Notes: generated by a model from the sequence alone, not told the origin. A stretch of DNA of 6,092 bases from an uncultured Mycoplasma sp. (GCA_947565485.1 CANOGG010000082.1:1-6092); one strand, 5' to 3'; counted from the first letter of the stretch, positions 1-5,634 are shown. Made by a program: numbers and translations.

Positions 1-9
1 GGTTATATT

Positions 10-669
10 ATGTCTGTATTTGCTTATGATCCTGAGGCTGCAAAAGCTTGGGCTAACAAAGTTGTAGAATATTTGAATGGAGGAAGTGAAAGCGTTAGTG
101 CTTGTTCCAAGAAATTTAGTGAACAAATTGAAAAATTAGTTCAACCTAATGTTTGGACAGGGGCTGCTGCATCTAAAAATTATCAAAATTTCTTAGAGAC
201 TCATCAAGCTTTAATTAATTTTGTAAATAATTTTGGTAATGCATTCCAAGAGGCTATGAATTCAGTGAATGCTAGTGTAGCTAATTTGGAAGTTGCTAAC
301 TTAGGTGCTGATACTAATGTATCATCAACATTTGGTACTTTATCTTATGACCAATTAACTCAATTATCGCAAGAGAATATCAATAAAGATGTTGTAAGAT
401 ATGATTATGCGACTATTTCAGGAATTGGAAATGCTTTAAATTCTATTTATAGCTCACTTGAAAGTATTAATTCAAGTCTTAGTAGTAAAATAAATGAGCT
501 TAATAATGGAAGTTCAATTTGGGATGGAAATGCAGCTGAGTCAGCAAAAGAGAATCTTTCAAGTACGTTAAAAACTAATATGGATAAAGTAATGGAAGCT
601 TTAAATGTTTGTATTAAAAATATTAGTACAGCAGCAGAAGCAGCACAAACTGCAGATTCTGGAAATTAG
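10..669 (+). CDS. Tandem double-WXG100-like helical protein (219 aa)
   Basis: Seen: a 219-residue protein rich in Ser, Asn and Ala, with no signal peptide or membrane segment. It contains two WXG turns, W49-T-G51 (VWTGAAAS) and W171-D-G173 (IWDGNAAES). Each sits between predicted long helices, at the hairpin position typical of ESAT-6/WXG100 proteins. Residues 1-95 form one WXG100-sized unit, 96-130 a polar linker and 131-219 a second unit. Known: WXG100 proteins are about 100 aa four-helix-bundle dimers exported by type VII secretion. A single chain with two units would be a fused pseudo-dimer. No YxxxD/E signal is seen at the C-terminus. Start: ATG at 10 with GG at positions 1-2, possibly the end of an SD cut by the window. 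The frame is open to the edge, so an earlier start cannot be excluded. It ends in two consecutive TAG codons. It heads the cluster with the HerA-like ATPase and is separated from the rest by two hairpins. The WXG assignment is fairly sure; substrate versus structural role is unknown. Confidence 0.8.
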   Translation: MSVFAYDPEAAKAWANKVVEYLNGGSESVSACSKKFSEQIEKLVQPNVWTGAAASKNYQNFLETHQALINFVNNFGNAFQEAMNSVNASVANLEVANLGADTNVSSTFGTLSYDQLTQLSQENINKDVVRYDYATISGIGNALNSIYSSLESINSSLSSKINELNNGSSIWDGNAAESAKENLSSTLKTNMDKVMEALNVCIKNISTAAEAAQTADSGN

Positions 670-678
670 TAGTTATAG

Positions 679-698
679 AAATCACGAAAGTGATTTTT
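679..698 (+). terminator. Terminator or attenuator hairpin after the tandem-WXG gene
   Basis: A 7-bp perfect stem (AAATCAC, 679-685, with GTGATTT, 690-696) is closed by a GAAA tetraloop and runs into TTTTT (694-698), so part of the U tract lies in the stem. It starts 9 bases after the stop. With only two or three GC pairs it is of moderate strength. It probably lets some read-through into the next genes, giving more of the first WXG protein than of the distal ones (inference). Confidence 0.6.
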
Positions 699-710
699 AT
701 AAATAAGACT

Positions 711-738
711 TAAAACTTGAAATTTTTAAGTTTTATTT
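711..738 (+). promoter_or_regulatory. Second AT-rich hairpin in the leader of the 98-aa WXG-like gene
   Basis: An inverted repeat TAAAACTT (711-718) / AAGTTTTA (728-735) forms an 8-bp stem. The nine-base loop (GAAATTTTT) can add a G-U and two A-U pairs. A short TTT run follows. It lies between the first hairpin and the ribosome binding site of the next gene, so it could be a second weak terminator, an mRNA 5'-end stabiliser or a processing site. I see no convincing sigma-A promoter here: the TTGAAA inside the loop has no -10 at a proper distance. Function is unproven. Confidence 0.4.
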
Positions 739-744
739 ATGAAA

Positions 745-750
745 AGAGGG
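745..750 (+). promoter_or_regulatory. Ribosome binding site fixing the start of the 98-aa WXG-like gene
   Basis: AGAGGG lies 9 bases upstream of the ATG at 760. It falls inside the reading frame if the earlier ATG at 739 were used, and that ATG has only AT-rich hairpin sequence before it. The site therefore selects 760 as the start and gives a 98-aa protein, the usual WXG100 length. Confidence 0.65.
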
Positions 751-759
751 CTGAAAAGA

Positions 760-1056
760 ATGGAAACAATAAATATTAATACAAATGTAATTAAGCATCA
801 AGCAGAGTATATTAAAGATAATCTTGAAAGTTATAATACAGGTGTTAATAGTGTAAAGAGTACGGTTAGTTCCATAGGTTCAATATGGAAAGATAATGGC
901 TATAAGAACTTTGCAAGTAAAATGGATGAATTTATGAAAGAATTGCAGGATTTGGAGCAATCTCTTCAGTCATATCAGGAGTTTGCAAAGGGGTACGCAG
1001 AGGCACATGAAACGTTAGATGAAAGTTATAGTGGTAAGAGAATAAATATAAGATAA
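760..1056 (+). CDS. WXG100-like small helical protein (98 aa), WKDNG variant
   Basis: Seen: starting at METININT, 98 residues, no signal peptide, two amphipathic helical halves around W43-K-D-N-G47 (GSIWKDNGYKNF). Known: WXG100/ESAT-6-like proteins are about 100 aa helical hairpins with WXG at the turn. Here the Gly is displaced by two residues, so this is a diverged motif. The length, the central Trp, the following aromatic (F51) and the heptad-like second half (FMKELQDLEQSLQSY) support the fold. The C-terminus has Y79AEAHE, one residue off the YxxxD/E export signal of type VII substrates. An ATG at 739 would add seven residues but lacks an SD. The next gene's SD overlaps this gene's TAA, so translation is probably coupled. 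It may pair with the next gene's product as a heterodimer (inference). Confidence 0.75.
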   Translation: METININTNVIKHQAEYIKDNLESYNTGVNSVKSTVSSIGSIWKDNGYKNFASKMDEFMKELQDLEQSLQSYQEFAKGYAEAHETLDESYSGKRINIR

Positions 1057-1062
1057 AGGAGG
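1056..1062 (+). promoter_or_regulatory. Strong Shine-Dalgarno deciding the ATG of the 104-aa WXG-like gene
   Basis: AAGGAGG is a full consensus SD starting on the last base of the preceding stop codon. Its spacing to the ATG at 1071 is 8 bases. To the in-frame TTG at 1068 it is only 5, so ATG 1071 is the better start. Confidence 0.75.
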
Positions 1063-1070
1063 GCTTTTTG

Positions 1071-1385
1071 ATGAGTGGAATTATTTGTGATGCGGAGGCA
1101 TTAAGTAGTTATAATGGTACTTTAAAGAAAAATTTCAATAGTATAGTGACTTCTTTGGATAATATAGAAAGAGCGTTTAAAACTATGTATGATGCTAGTA
1201 ATTGGAAGTCAGATACAGGAAATTATTTTTCTAGTGAATGTAAAAAACTTCTTAGTAATTTTGAGACAGTAAAAAATAAGTTTGATAATATAAATCAGTA
1301 TCTTGAGAGTGTTGTTAGTAATGTTAAGAGTACTGATGCATCGACAAGTGCAGCTTTTGATGCTTTTTCGAAGTTTAAGTTTTGA
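1071..1385 (+). CDS. WXG100-like small helical protein (104 aa), WKSDTG variant
   Basis: Seen: 104 residues (start MSGIICDAEA), Ser/Asn/Lys-rich, no signal peptide. The N-terminal helical half ends at W45-K-S-D-T-G50 (NWKSDTGNYF), followed by a second long helix rich in Phe and Asn (FETVKNKFDNINQYLESV). The size, the N-terminal D-x-E start and the central Trp turn match the WXG100 plan, but the Gly is three residues later than in WXG. The motif resembles the WKDNG of the preceding gene, so the two look like sister proteins. A YxxxE (Y52-E56) lies just after the turn, not at the C-terminus where the type VII signal sits. The preceding gene ends 14 bases before this ATG, and the next gene's SD begins within this TGA stop. 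It is probably a partner or substrate in the HerA-linked cluster. Fold assignment is moderate and biochemical role unknown. Confidence 0.72.
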   Translation: MSGIICDAEALSSYNGTLKKNFNSIVTSLDNIERAFKTMYDASNWKSDTGNYFSSECKKLLSNFETVKNKFDNINQYLESVVSNVKSTDASTSAAFDAFSKFKF

Positions 1386-1393
1386 GGTGAATT

Positions 1394-1801
1394 ATGGGAA
1401 AATATTCAAATGTTAATGTAAGTGCACTTTCAAGTGCTGTTAATCAAGCTTTATCTGAGTTGTCTAGTCATGGAGTGATGGATATTTCTAGTAGTATTTT
1501 AAATTCAAGGGTTTTACAGTCTTCAGTTAATGCTAATCTTAGTACGGCGTTTAGTACAATTACTAGTTCCGTTGCTGTTACAGGTAGTATTGCAAATTTA
1601 AGAAAAAAGTTAGAAAACTTGAAGAAAGCCGCGGAATATATTAAAAAATATCAGGAAAAAGAGAAAGAGCTTGAGAGATTAGAGAGGTTAGAAAGGTCTA
1701 GTAGAAATAATAGATTTGGTTCTGCTTCATCGGCGAAGAATAGTATAAAATCTTTGCTGGCAAATTATGAGTCGACGATAGATGGATATTTAAGGGGGTA
1801 G
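1394..1801 (+). CDS. Trp-less Ser-rich helical/coiled-coil protein of the WXG-HerA cluster (135 aa)
   Basis: I do not recognise a named family. Residues 1-65 are Ser/Ala/Val/Asn-rich and mildly hydrophobic (SSALSSAV-like texture, STAFSTITSSVAVTGS), without a clear signal peptide or membrane helix. Residues 66-102 are a highly charged Lys/Glu/Leu helix with coiled-coil periodicity (KKLENLKKAAEYIKKY, ELERLERLER). Residues 103-135 are a Ser/Asn linker and a short terminal helix ending near Y125ESTID. There is no Trp and thus no WXG turn. GAGGTG (1384-1389), 4 bases before the ATG, is the ribosome binding site and overlaps the previous stop. The next gene follows after 6 bases. The setting suggests a chaperone, adaptor or partner for the WXG-like proteins or the ATPase, as small helical partners are common beside type VII substrates. 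This is inference from position only. Confidence 0.65.
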   Translation: MGKYSNVNVSALSSAVNQALSELSSHGVMDISSSILNSRVLQSSVNANLSTAFSTITSSVAVTGSIANLRKKLENLKKAAEYIKKYQEKEKELERLERLERSSRNNRFGSASSAKNSIKSLLANYESTIDGYLRG

Positions 1802-1807
1802 TTTTTA

Positions 1808-3880
1808 ATGTTTGGAAAAATATTATATATTAGTGATAATTCAGCGTATATTGAAAATAAAAACATGGATGAGATGAAGGGTGATTTGCTTAATCTTCAT
1901 CTTATTTTTGAACATGAAGATCAAAAACTATTAGGTGAGATAGTTGAAATACGGGATAAAGAGATTGAAGTTAAGTTTTTGGGAGAATTTGTTAATGGAA
2001 GATATTATAATGGTATTCTTAGAAAGGCTAGTTTAAGTAGTACAATAAGGGTTATTAATACAGAGGAATTGTTGGAATTAGTAGGTCAAGAGTCAAATAA
2101 AAATTTTGTGCTTGGAAAAAGTGCGATATATAAAGATTTTGATGTGTGTCCAGAGATTAATGAGTTATTTGCGAATCACTTGTGTATTTTTGGTAATAGT
2201 GGTTCTGGTAAGTCGTGTGGGGTTTCGAGGATAGTACAGAATATTCTTAGTAATAAACAGGCGCTGGCTTATAATGCTAATTTGATATTTTTTGATTCTT
2301 TTGGCGAGTATAAGAATGCGTTTAAGAGTGTTAGTGCGATAAATTCATATTATAATTATAAGTTTATTACATCAAGACTTAAGGATGAGGAAGATACTCA
2401 AATCGATTTGCCACTTAATTTGCTTAAAGTAGATGATATTGGAATATTACTTCAGGCGGATAAGCATTCGCAACTTACAATTATAGAAAGAGCAATGAAG
2501 TATGCGAAGATATTTGCAACAGATACACCGGAGGCTAATGGTTATAAGAATAATATAATTGCTAATGCTTTAATTACAATTCTTTATAGTCAGAGTACGA
2601 CGAGACAGAAGAAAGATGATATATTCACAATTATTGATACATGTCATACGAAAGAGTTTAGTTTTGATACAGTTATTCCAGGGCTTGGGTATACGCGGAA
2701 TTTTAGTGAGTGTTTTGCCATTGATTCTAAAGGTCATTTTGGTGAAGAGGTTCTCATTACAGAATATATTTTGAAGTTCATTAATGAGGATGAAGATGAG
2801 ATAAAAGTTCCAGAGAATGCGGTGTTTACGTTGGCAGGTCTTGCAAAAGCTTTGGAGTTTACGCTTATTAGTGAGGGTTTTAATCAAAATAAGAATATGC
2901 ATGATGATGCACAATTGCTTAAAGTTAGGCTTAATTCGCTTCTTAATAGTAATATTGGTTCGTTCTTTACGGGTAGTGAGTATGTATCGCCATCTAAGTT
3001 TATTACGAGGCTTGTTAGTAGTAATAATAAGAAAGCACAGATTATCAATGTCAATTTGGAGGGTATTGATGACTCTTATGCGAAAGCACTTGTTAAAATT
3101 TATTCGAGAATTATATTTGATTTTGCGAAAGAAAATGCTAATAGAGCGACAGTTCCGTTTCATCTTTTCTTAGAAGAGGCACATAGATATGTACAGAATG
3201 ATAATGATGTTTTCTTACTTGGTTATAATATATTTGATAGAGTGGCTAAAGAGGGAAGAAAGTATGGAGTTATACTAGATATTATTAGTCAAAGACCAGT
3301 GGAGATTAGTGATACAGTTATTGCGCAGTGTTCAAACTTTTTGATATTTAAAATGACTCATCCAAAGGATATTAAGTATATTGAAGAGATGCTTCCAAAT
3401 ATTAGTCAAGATGTTATTGAGAAGATGAAGATATTGCAGCCAGGTACTTGTGTGGCTTTTGGTACAGCGTTTAAAATACCAATGATTTGTAAGCTTGATA
3501 TGCCTAATCCAAGGCCTTATTCAGCGAGTTGTGATGTTTCGTCTTATTGGGATTCGCAGAATGATATTAAAGGTGATTTAGGTGATGACAATACAAGTGG
3601 AGGAACAGTTTATGGTAATGAGGTAGTAAATGAAGCACAAGTGGCAATAGATACTAATGTTTTAAATGCTTCTGATAATGGAGCGATTAATCCAGCAATA
3701 CTAGTGCAGGTAAGTGATGATGATAACCAGTTTCAAAGTCAAGTTCCTGTGTTTGGTGATAGAGATGTACCGCTTGAGGGAGAGGCTAGTTTAGCAGGAC
3801 TTGTACCAGAAGAAAAGGGAGTATCTAGTAGTAATAGGTTTATTAATCCGGTTTCAATGGAAGAGAATAATCAGTTTTAG
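1808..3880 (+). CDS. HerA-type (DUF87) hexameric translocase ATPase with acidic C-terminal tail (690 aa)
   Basis: Seen: residues 1-95 are beta-rich and look like a HAS-barrel (GKILYISDNSAYIEN; LLGEIVEIRDKEIEVKFLG). A RecA-like core follows with Walker A G129-NSGSG-K135-S136, FFDSFGEY at 161-168 and Walker B HLFLEEAH at 452-459 (E456/E457 replacing the usual DE). DRVAKEGRKYG at 477-487 is the conserved arginine-rich region, and ISQRP at 493-497 is the sensor motif. No membrane segments are seen. Residues 572-690 form an Asp/Asn/Ser/Gly-rich, probably disordered tail. Known: HerA/FtsK-superfamily hexamers pump DNA or polypeptide using ATP; HerA usually works with NurA or other effectors. Here there is no NurA. 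The gene is last in the cluster with three small helical proteins just upstream, SD AGGGGG at 1793-1798, 9 bases from the ATG. It probably acts as the cluster's cytosolic motor, on protein or DNA (inference). It is not an EssC: no tandem FtsK domains, no FHA domain, no transmembrane helices. The family call is confident; the substrate is unknown. Confidence 0.88.
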   Translation: MFGKILYISDNSAYIENKNMDEMKGDLLNLHLIFEHEDQKLLGEIVEIRDKEIEVKFLGEFVNGRYYNGILRKASLSSTIRVINTEELLELVGQESNKNFVLGKSAIYKDFDVCPEINELFANHLCIFGNSGSGKSCGVSRIVQNILSNKQALAYNANLIFFDSFGEYKNAFKSVSAINSYYNYKFITSRLKDEEDTQIDLPLNLLKVDDIGILLQADKHSQLTIIERAMKYAKIFATDTPEANGYKNNIIANALITILYSQSTTRQKKDDIFTIIDTCHTKEFSFDTVIPGLGYTRNFSECFAIDSKGHFGEEVLITEYILKFINEDEDEIKVPENAVFTLAGLAKALEFTLISEGFNQNKNMHDDAQLLKVRLNSLLNSNIGSFFTGSEYVSPSKFITRLVSSNNKKAQIINVNLEGIDDSYAKALVKIYSRIIFDFAKENANRATVPFHLFLEEAHRYVQNDNDVFLLGYNIFDRVAKEGRKYGVILDIISQRPVEISDTVIAQCSNFLIFKMTHPKDIKYIEEMLPNISQDVIEKMKILQPGTCVAFGTAFKIPMICKLDMPNPRPYSASCDVSSYWDSQNDIKGDLGDDNTSGGTVYGNEVVNEAQVAIDTNVLNASDNGAINPAILVQVSDDDNQFQSQVPVFGDRDVPLEGEASLAGLVPEEKGVSSSNRFINPVSMEENNQF

Positions 3881-3906
3881 AGAAGAGCTATTTGGTTCTT
3901 CTTTTT
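3881..3906 (+). terminator. Intrinsic terminator of the WXG-HerA operon
   Basis: An 8-bp stem AGAAGAGC (3881-3888) / GTTCTTCT (3895-3902) with one G-U pair and loop TATTTG runs into TTTTT (3902-3906). It begins immediately after the ATPase stop codon. It faces the minus-strand terminator a few bases on, as expected for convergent operons. Confidence 0.8.
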
Positions 3907-3914
3907 AAACATTT

Positions 3915-3940
3915 AAAAAAAGACAATTCCTAAGAATTGT
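3915..3940 (-). terminator. Intrinsic terminator of the CPBP-phosphoesterase operon, with the stop codon in the loop
   Basis: Read on the minus strand, a perfect 7-bp stem ACAATTC / GAATTGT (3940-3934 and 3929-3923) is closed by loop TTAG and followed, after one C, by seven T (3921-3915). The phosphoesterase's TAG stop (3932-3930) is in the loop, so the terminator includes the last codons of the gene. Confidence 0.75.
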
Positions 3941-4739
3941 ATATACGATAAAGGGTTATGGATGGTTTGTTGAAGAAGCGGAAACTGTAGTCTTCAGTAC
4001 CAATACCGTTTGAAATGTACATTTTATTGCTGTTATTTATTTCATAGTAGGAATCAATGTAGGTTTGGGCGCCTACTTTTTTTCTTAAGCCACCAATTAA
4101 AGGAATTCTAAATTGACCTCCGAGAGAATGACCAGCGAATATAAGAGGGCTATTTTTGATAAGGGGGGCTTGGTCGGGTTCATGAATAAGAGTGATGTTA
4201 AAGTATTCGTTAGTGTATAATTCGTTTAGTTCAGTAAGTGAACTAAGTCCGATGAAGTTTAGGGGAGTACTACTGTTATGATAGATTAGTTTGTTAGAAT
4301 TGTCTAAGAGGGTAAAGTTGCTTTCTTCGATGATGGTTTTGTATTCATTTAGATAGTATTTATCGTAATCACCAATGATGGCAAATTTTCCTAGTTTGGC
4401 GTTTATTTTAGTGAGATAGTTACCTACTAGTTCGGCGTTTTTTTGGTTGATGTTTTTAGTGTCGAATAAGTCGCCGGTAAAAATGACGATGTCAGCATTT
4501 AGATTGTTTATTTCTTTTACGAGTTTTTTTAAGTCGTGTTCTGTAGTAGTTCGGCCATAATGGATATCGCTAAAGTGGGCAATTTTAAAACCATTGTAAT
4601 CTTTGGGGAAGTAGTCATGATAGATGGCGGTTTCTTTAATAGTTAGGCCAGTGGTGTTTAGATAGCGAGCGTAGAGAAAAATGATAGTTCCGATTATGAT
4701 TAAGATAGATAAAAATTTGATGAAAAAGTGGTTTTTCAT
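3930..4739 (-). CDS. Membrane-anchored calcineurin-like metallophosphoesterase with degenerate motifs (269 aa)
   Basis: Seen: a hydrophobic signal-anchor at about residues 5-24 after a Lys-containing N-terminus, then a domain laid out like YkuE/YaeI-type phosphoesterases. Motifs are D58-I-H60 (FSDIHYG), G89-D-L-F-D93, G123-D-Y-D126, H186 (LIHEPD) and G203-H-S-L-G-G-Q209. Known: the family normally has GNH(D/E) and GHxH, which supply a metal ligand, the catalytic His and a further metal His. Here GNHD is GDYD and GHTH is GHSL, so two conserved His and one Asn are replaced and catalysis may be altered or lost. The reading frame is intact, so this is not a simple pseudogene. Start: ATG at 4739 overlaps the upstream gene's TGA (ATGA), with AGGTG four bases before. 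A longer frame to 4772 would overlap the protease gene further and lacks this support. The domain probably sits outside the cell. Substrate is unknown; relatives hydrolyse phosphodiesters or pyrophosphates. Confidence 0.8.
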   Translation of the reverse strand: MKNHFFIKFLSILIIIGTIIFLYARYLNTTGLTIKETAIYHDYFPKDYNGFKIAHFSDIHYGRTTTEHDLKKLVKEINNLNADIVIFTGDLFDTKNINQKNAELVGNYLTKINAKLGKFAIIGDYDKYYLNEYKTIIEESNFTLLDNSNKLIYHNSSTPLNFIGLSSLTELNELYTNEYFNITLIHEPDQAPLIKNSPLIFAGHSLGGQFRIPLIGGLRKKVGAQTYIDSYYEINNSNKMYISNGIGTEDYSFRFFNKPSITLYRIYNS

Positions 4740-5467
4740 AGAGCACCTGATAAAAGAATGATGGCAACACACATACCATTATGGATAGCGTGGGCGATAA
4801 AAGAAGTGTAGATATTATCAGTTTCATAGAAAGCTTTAGCTAGAAAATAGCCTAATGAAGCATAGGGAATGATAAATAAGAGTTCTTGGATATTAATGGT
4901 ACCACTTGCTATAAGGTCTGTTAAGATGGGGATAAAGACATGGGCGAAACCGAAGAAAATGGCTGTAACAAGACAGAAGAGGTATTTTTTATTAAAGGTA
5001 TTTTTAAATGAGGCTCTAAAAGTTATTTCTTCTTGGAGAGGGGCAATTAGAACCATGATGATAATATTACATAAAGGATATTTTATTAGTTGCTCGCGGT
5101 TGCTAGCTTCATTAGAGGCGATTCCACCAAAGATGCTTGTTAGGATAATGTTACATATCATCATGATGCCAAGGCCGATAAGCCAGTTTCGTAGGGCGAT
5201 AGAAATATTTTTTTTGTGGAATGTTTTTAAGTCATTAATTAATCTTTTATGATATATTAATGTAAGAACTAAAAGAAGAATTAAGTAGACACCTATTTGG
5301 GCGAGGCTAGAAATTAGATGGTTGGAACTTTGGATAAGATTGCCAAAGAGACCAGCGAGGAGGAAAGTTAGGCCAAAATAGAGTAAAATAGTGCCTATTC
5401 CTTTTGTAATTTCTATTATTGTATTGGTAATATTGGAGGTAGTATTTTCTGGTTCAGTTTTTTTCAT
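4736..5467 (-). CDS. CPBP-family intramembrane (Abi/CAAX-like) glutamic protease (243 aa)
   Basis: Seen: a multi-pass protein with about seven hydrophobic segments (roughly 24-44, 52-71, 94-113, 131-143, 162-180, 194-212, 222-241). All CPBP motifs are present: E146-E147-xxx-R151 (QEEITFR), F172-xxx-H176 (FGFAHV) and H226-xxx-N230 (HAIHNG). Known: CPBP (CaaX protease and bacteriocin-processing) proteins are membrane glutamic proteases related to Rce1. In Firmicutes some act in bacteriocin self-immunity or peptide processing, but most have no known substrate. The catalytic residues being intact suggests activity. The start MKKTEPEN at 5467 follows a weak GAAAGAG nine bases upstream and a good promoter. 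It is the first gene of a two-gene operon and is translationally coupled to the phosphoesterase by a 4-base overlap. No bacteriocin-like peptide gene is visible next to it. Confidence 0.9.
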   Translation of the reverse strand: MKKTEPENTTSNITNTIIEITKGIGTILLYFGLTFLLAGLFGNLIQSSNHLISSLAQIGVYLILLLVLTLIYHKRLINDLKTFHKKNISIALRNWLIGLGIMMICNIILTSIFGGIASNEASNREQLIKYPLCNIIIMVLIAPLQEEITFRASFKNTFNKKYLFCLVTAIFFGFAHVFIPILTDLIASGTINIQELLFIIPYASLGYFLAKAFYETDNIYTSFIAHAIHNGMCVAIILLSGAL

Positions 5468-5490
5468 TTATATCAACTCTTTCTTATTTA

Positions 5491-5520
5491 ATATTATCAT
5501 ATTTTCTTGGGGTTAGACAA
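5491..5520 (-). promoter_or_regulatory. Promoter of the CPBP-phosphoesterase operon
   Basis: On the minus strand a -35 TTGTCT (5520-5515) and a -10 TAATAT (5496-5491) are 18 bases apart. A TG one base before the -10 makes it an extended -10 site (TG-A-TAATAT). It ends 23 bases before the start codon of the CPBP gene and is consistent with sigma-A recognition. Confidence 0.6.
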
Positions 5521-5578
5521 TATTTTTTGATTTTATTTTACATTATTAGCAAGAGGGTTTAGAGGGAAGTATTTTTAT

Positions 5579-5607
5579 TTGAAATTTTTGTTTTTTTCAA
5601 GTATAAT
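5579..5607 (+). promoter_or_regulatory. Near-consensus sigma-A promoter of the AAA-ATPase-like gene
   Basis: TTGAAA (5579-5584), a 17-base spacer and a perfect TATAAT (5602-5607) lie 27 bases upstream of the ATG at 5635. GAGGG (5622-5626), 8 bases before that ATG, is the ribosome binding site. The gene therefore has its own promoter, divergent from the CPBP operon. Confidence 0.8.
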
Positions 5608-5634
5608 TAGAGTTAAGAGATGAGGGATAGTAGA

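Noticed and set aside
439..462. YxxxE (Y147-E151) in the tandem-WXG protein as a type VII export signal
   Set aside because: It lies in the first helix of the second unit, not in the C-terminal tail where the signal works. It is probably chance.
717..745. Promoter for the 98-aa gene using TTGAAA at 717
   Set aside because: There is no -10-like hexamer at 16-18 bases; the TATTTA at 734 is too close.
739..759. Earlier ATG at 739 for the 98-aa WXG-like protein
   Set aside because: It has no SD upstream, only an AT hairpin. The AGAGGG that serves ATG 760 would be inside the coding sequence, and 98 aa fits WXG100 length better.
1068..1070. TTG start one codon before ATG 1071
   Set aside because: The consensus SD has better spacing to ATG 1071, and ATG is the stronger start.
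2570..3163. 197-aa minus-strand open frame opposite the ATPase gene
   Set aside because: It is antisense to the conserved ATPase core, is Arg/Lys/Asn/Ile-rich with no recognisable motif, and has no ribosome binding site. It is a shadow of AT-rich coding sequence.
2817..3173. 118-aa plus-strand open frame inside the ATPase gene
   Set aside because: It is out of frame within the ATPase core, with Arg/Leu-rich nonsense composition.
1808..3880. ATPase read as the type VII EssC/YukB motor
   Set aside because: It has one ATPase core, a HAS-barrel N-terminus and no transmembrane helices, FHA domain or tandem FtsK repeats.
4740..4772. Longer phosphoesterase start giving MCCHHSFIRCS at the N-terminus
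   Set aside because: It would put Cys/His-rich residues before a normal signal anchor, and it ignores the AGGTG plus ATGA overlap at 4739.
4636..4827. 63-aa minus-strand frame over the CPBP/phosphoesterase junction
   Set aside because: It overlaps both well-supported genes in another frame and has no motif or SD.
4869..5252. 127-aa plus-strand frame opposite the CPBP gene
   Set aside because: It is antisense to a gene with all family motifs, and its hydrophobicity mirrors the opposite strand.
5579..5600. Inverted repeat TTGAAA / TTTCAA overlapping the -35 as an operator
   Set aside because: It has only six base pairs and lies within A/T runs, so it is likely by chance in this composition.
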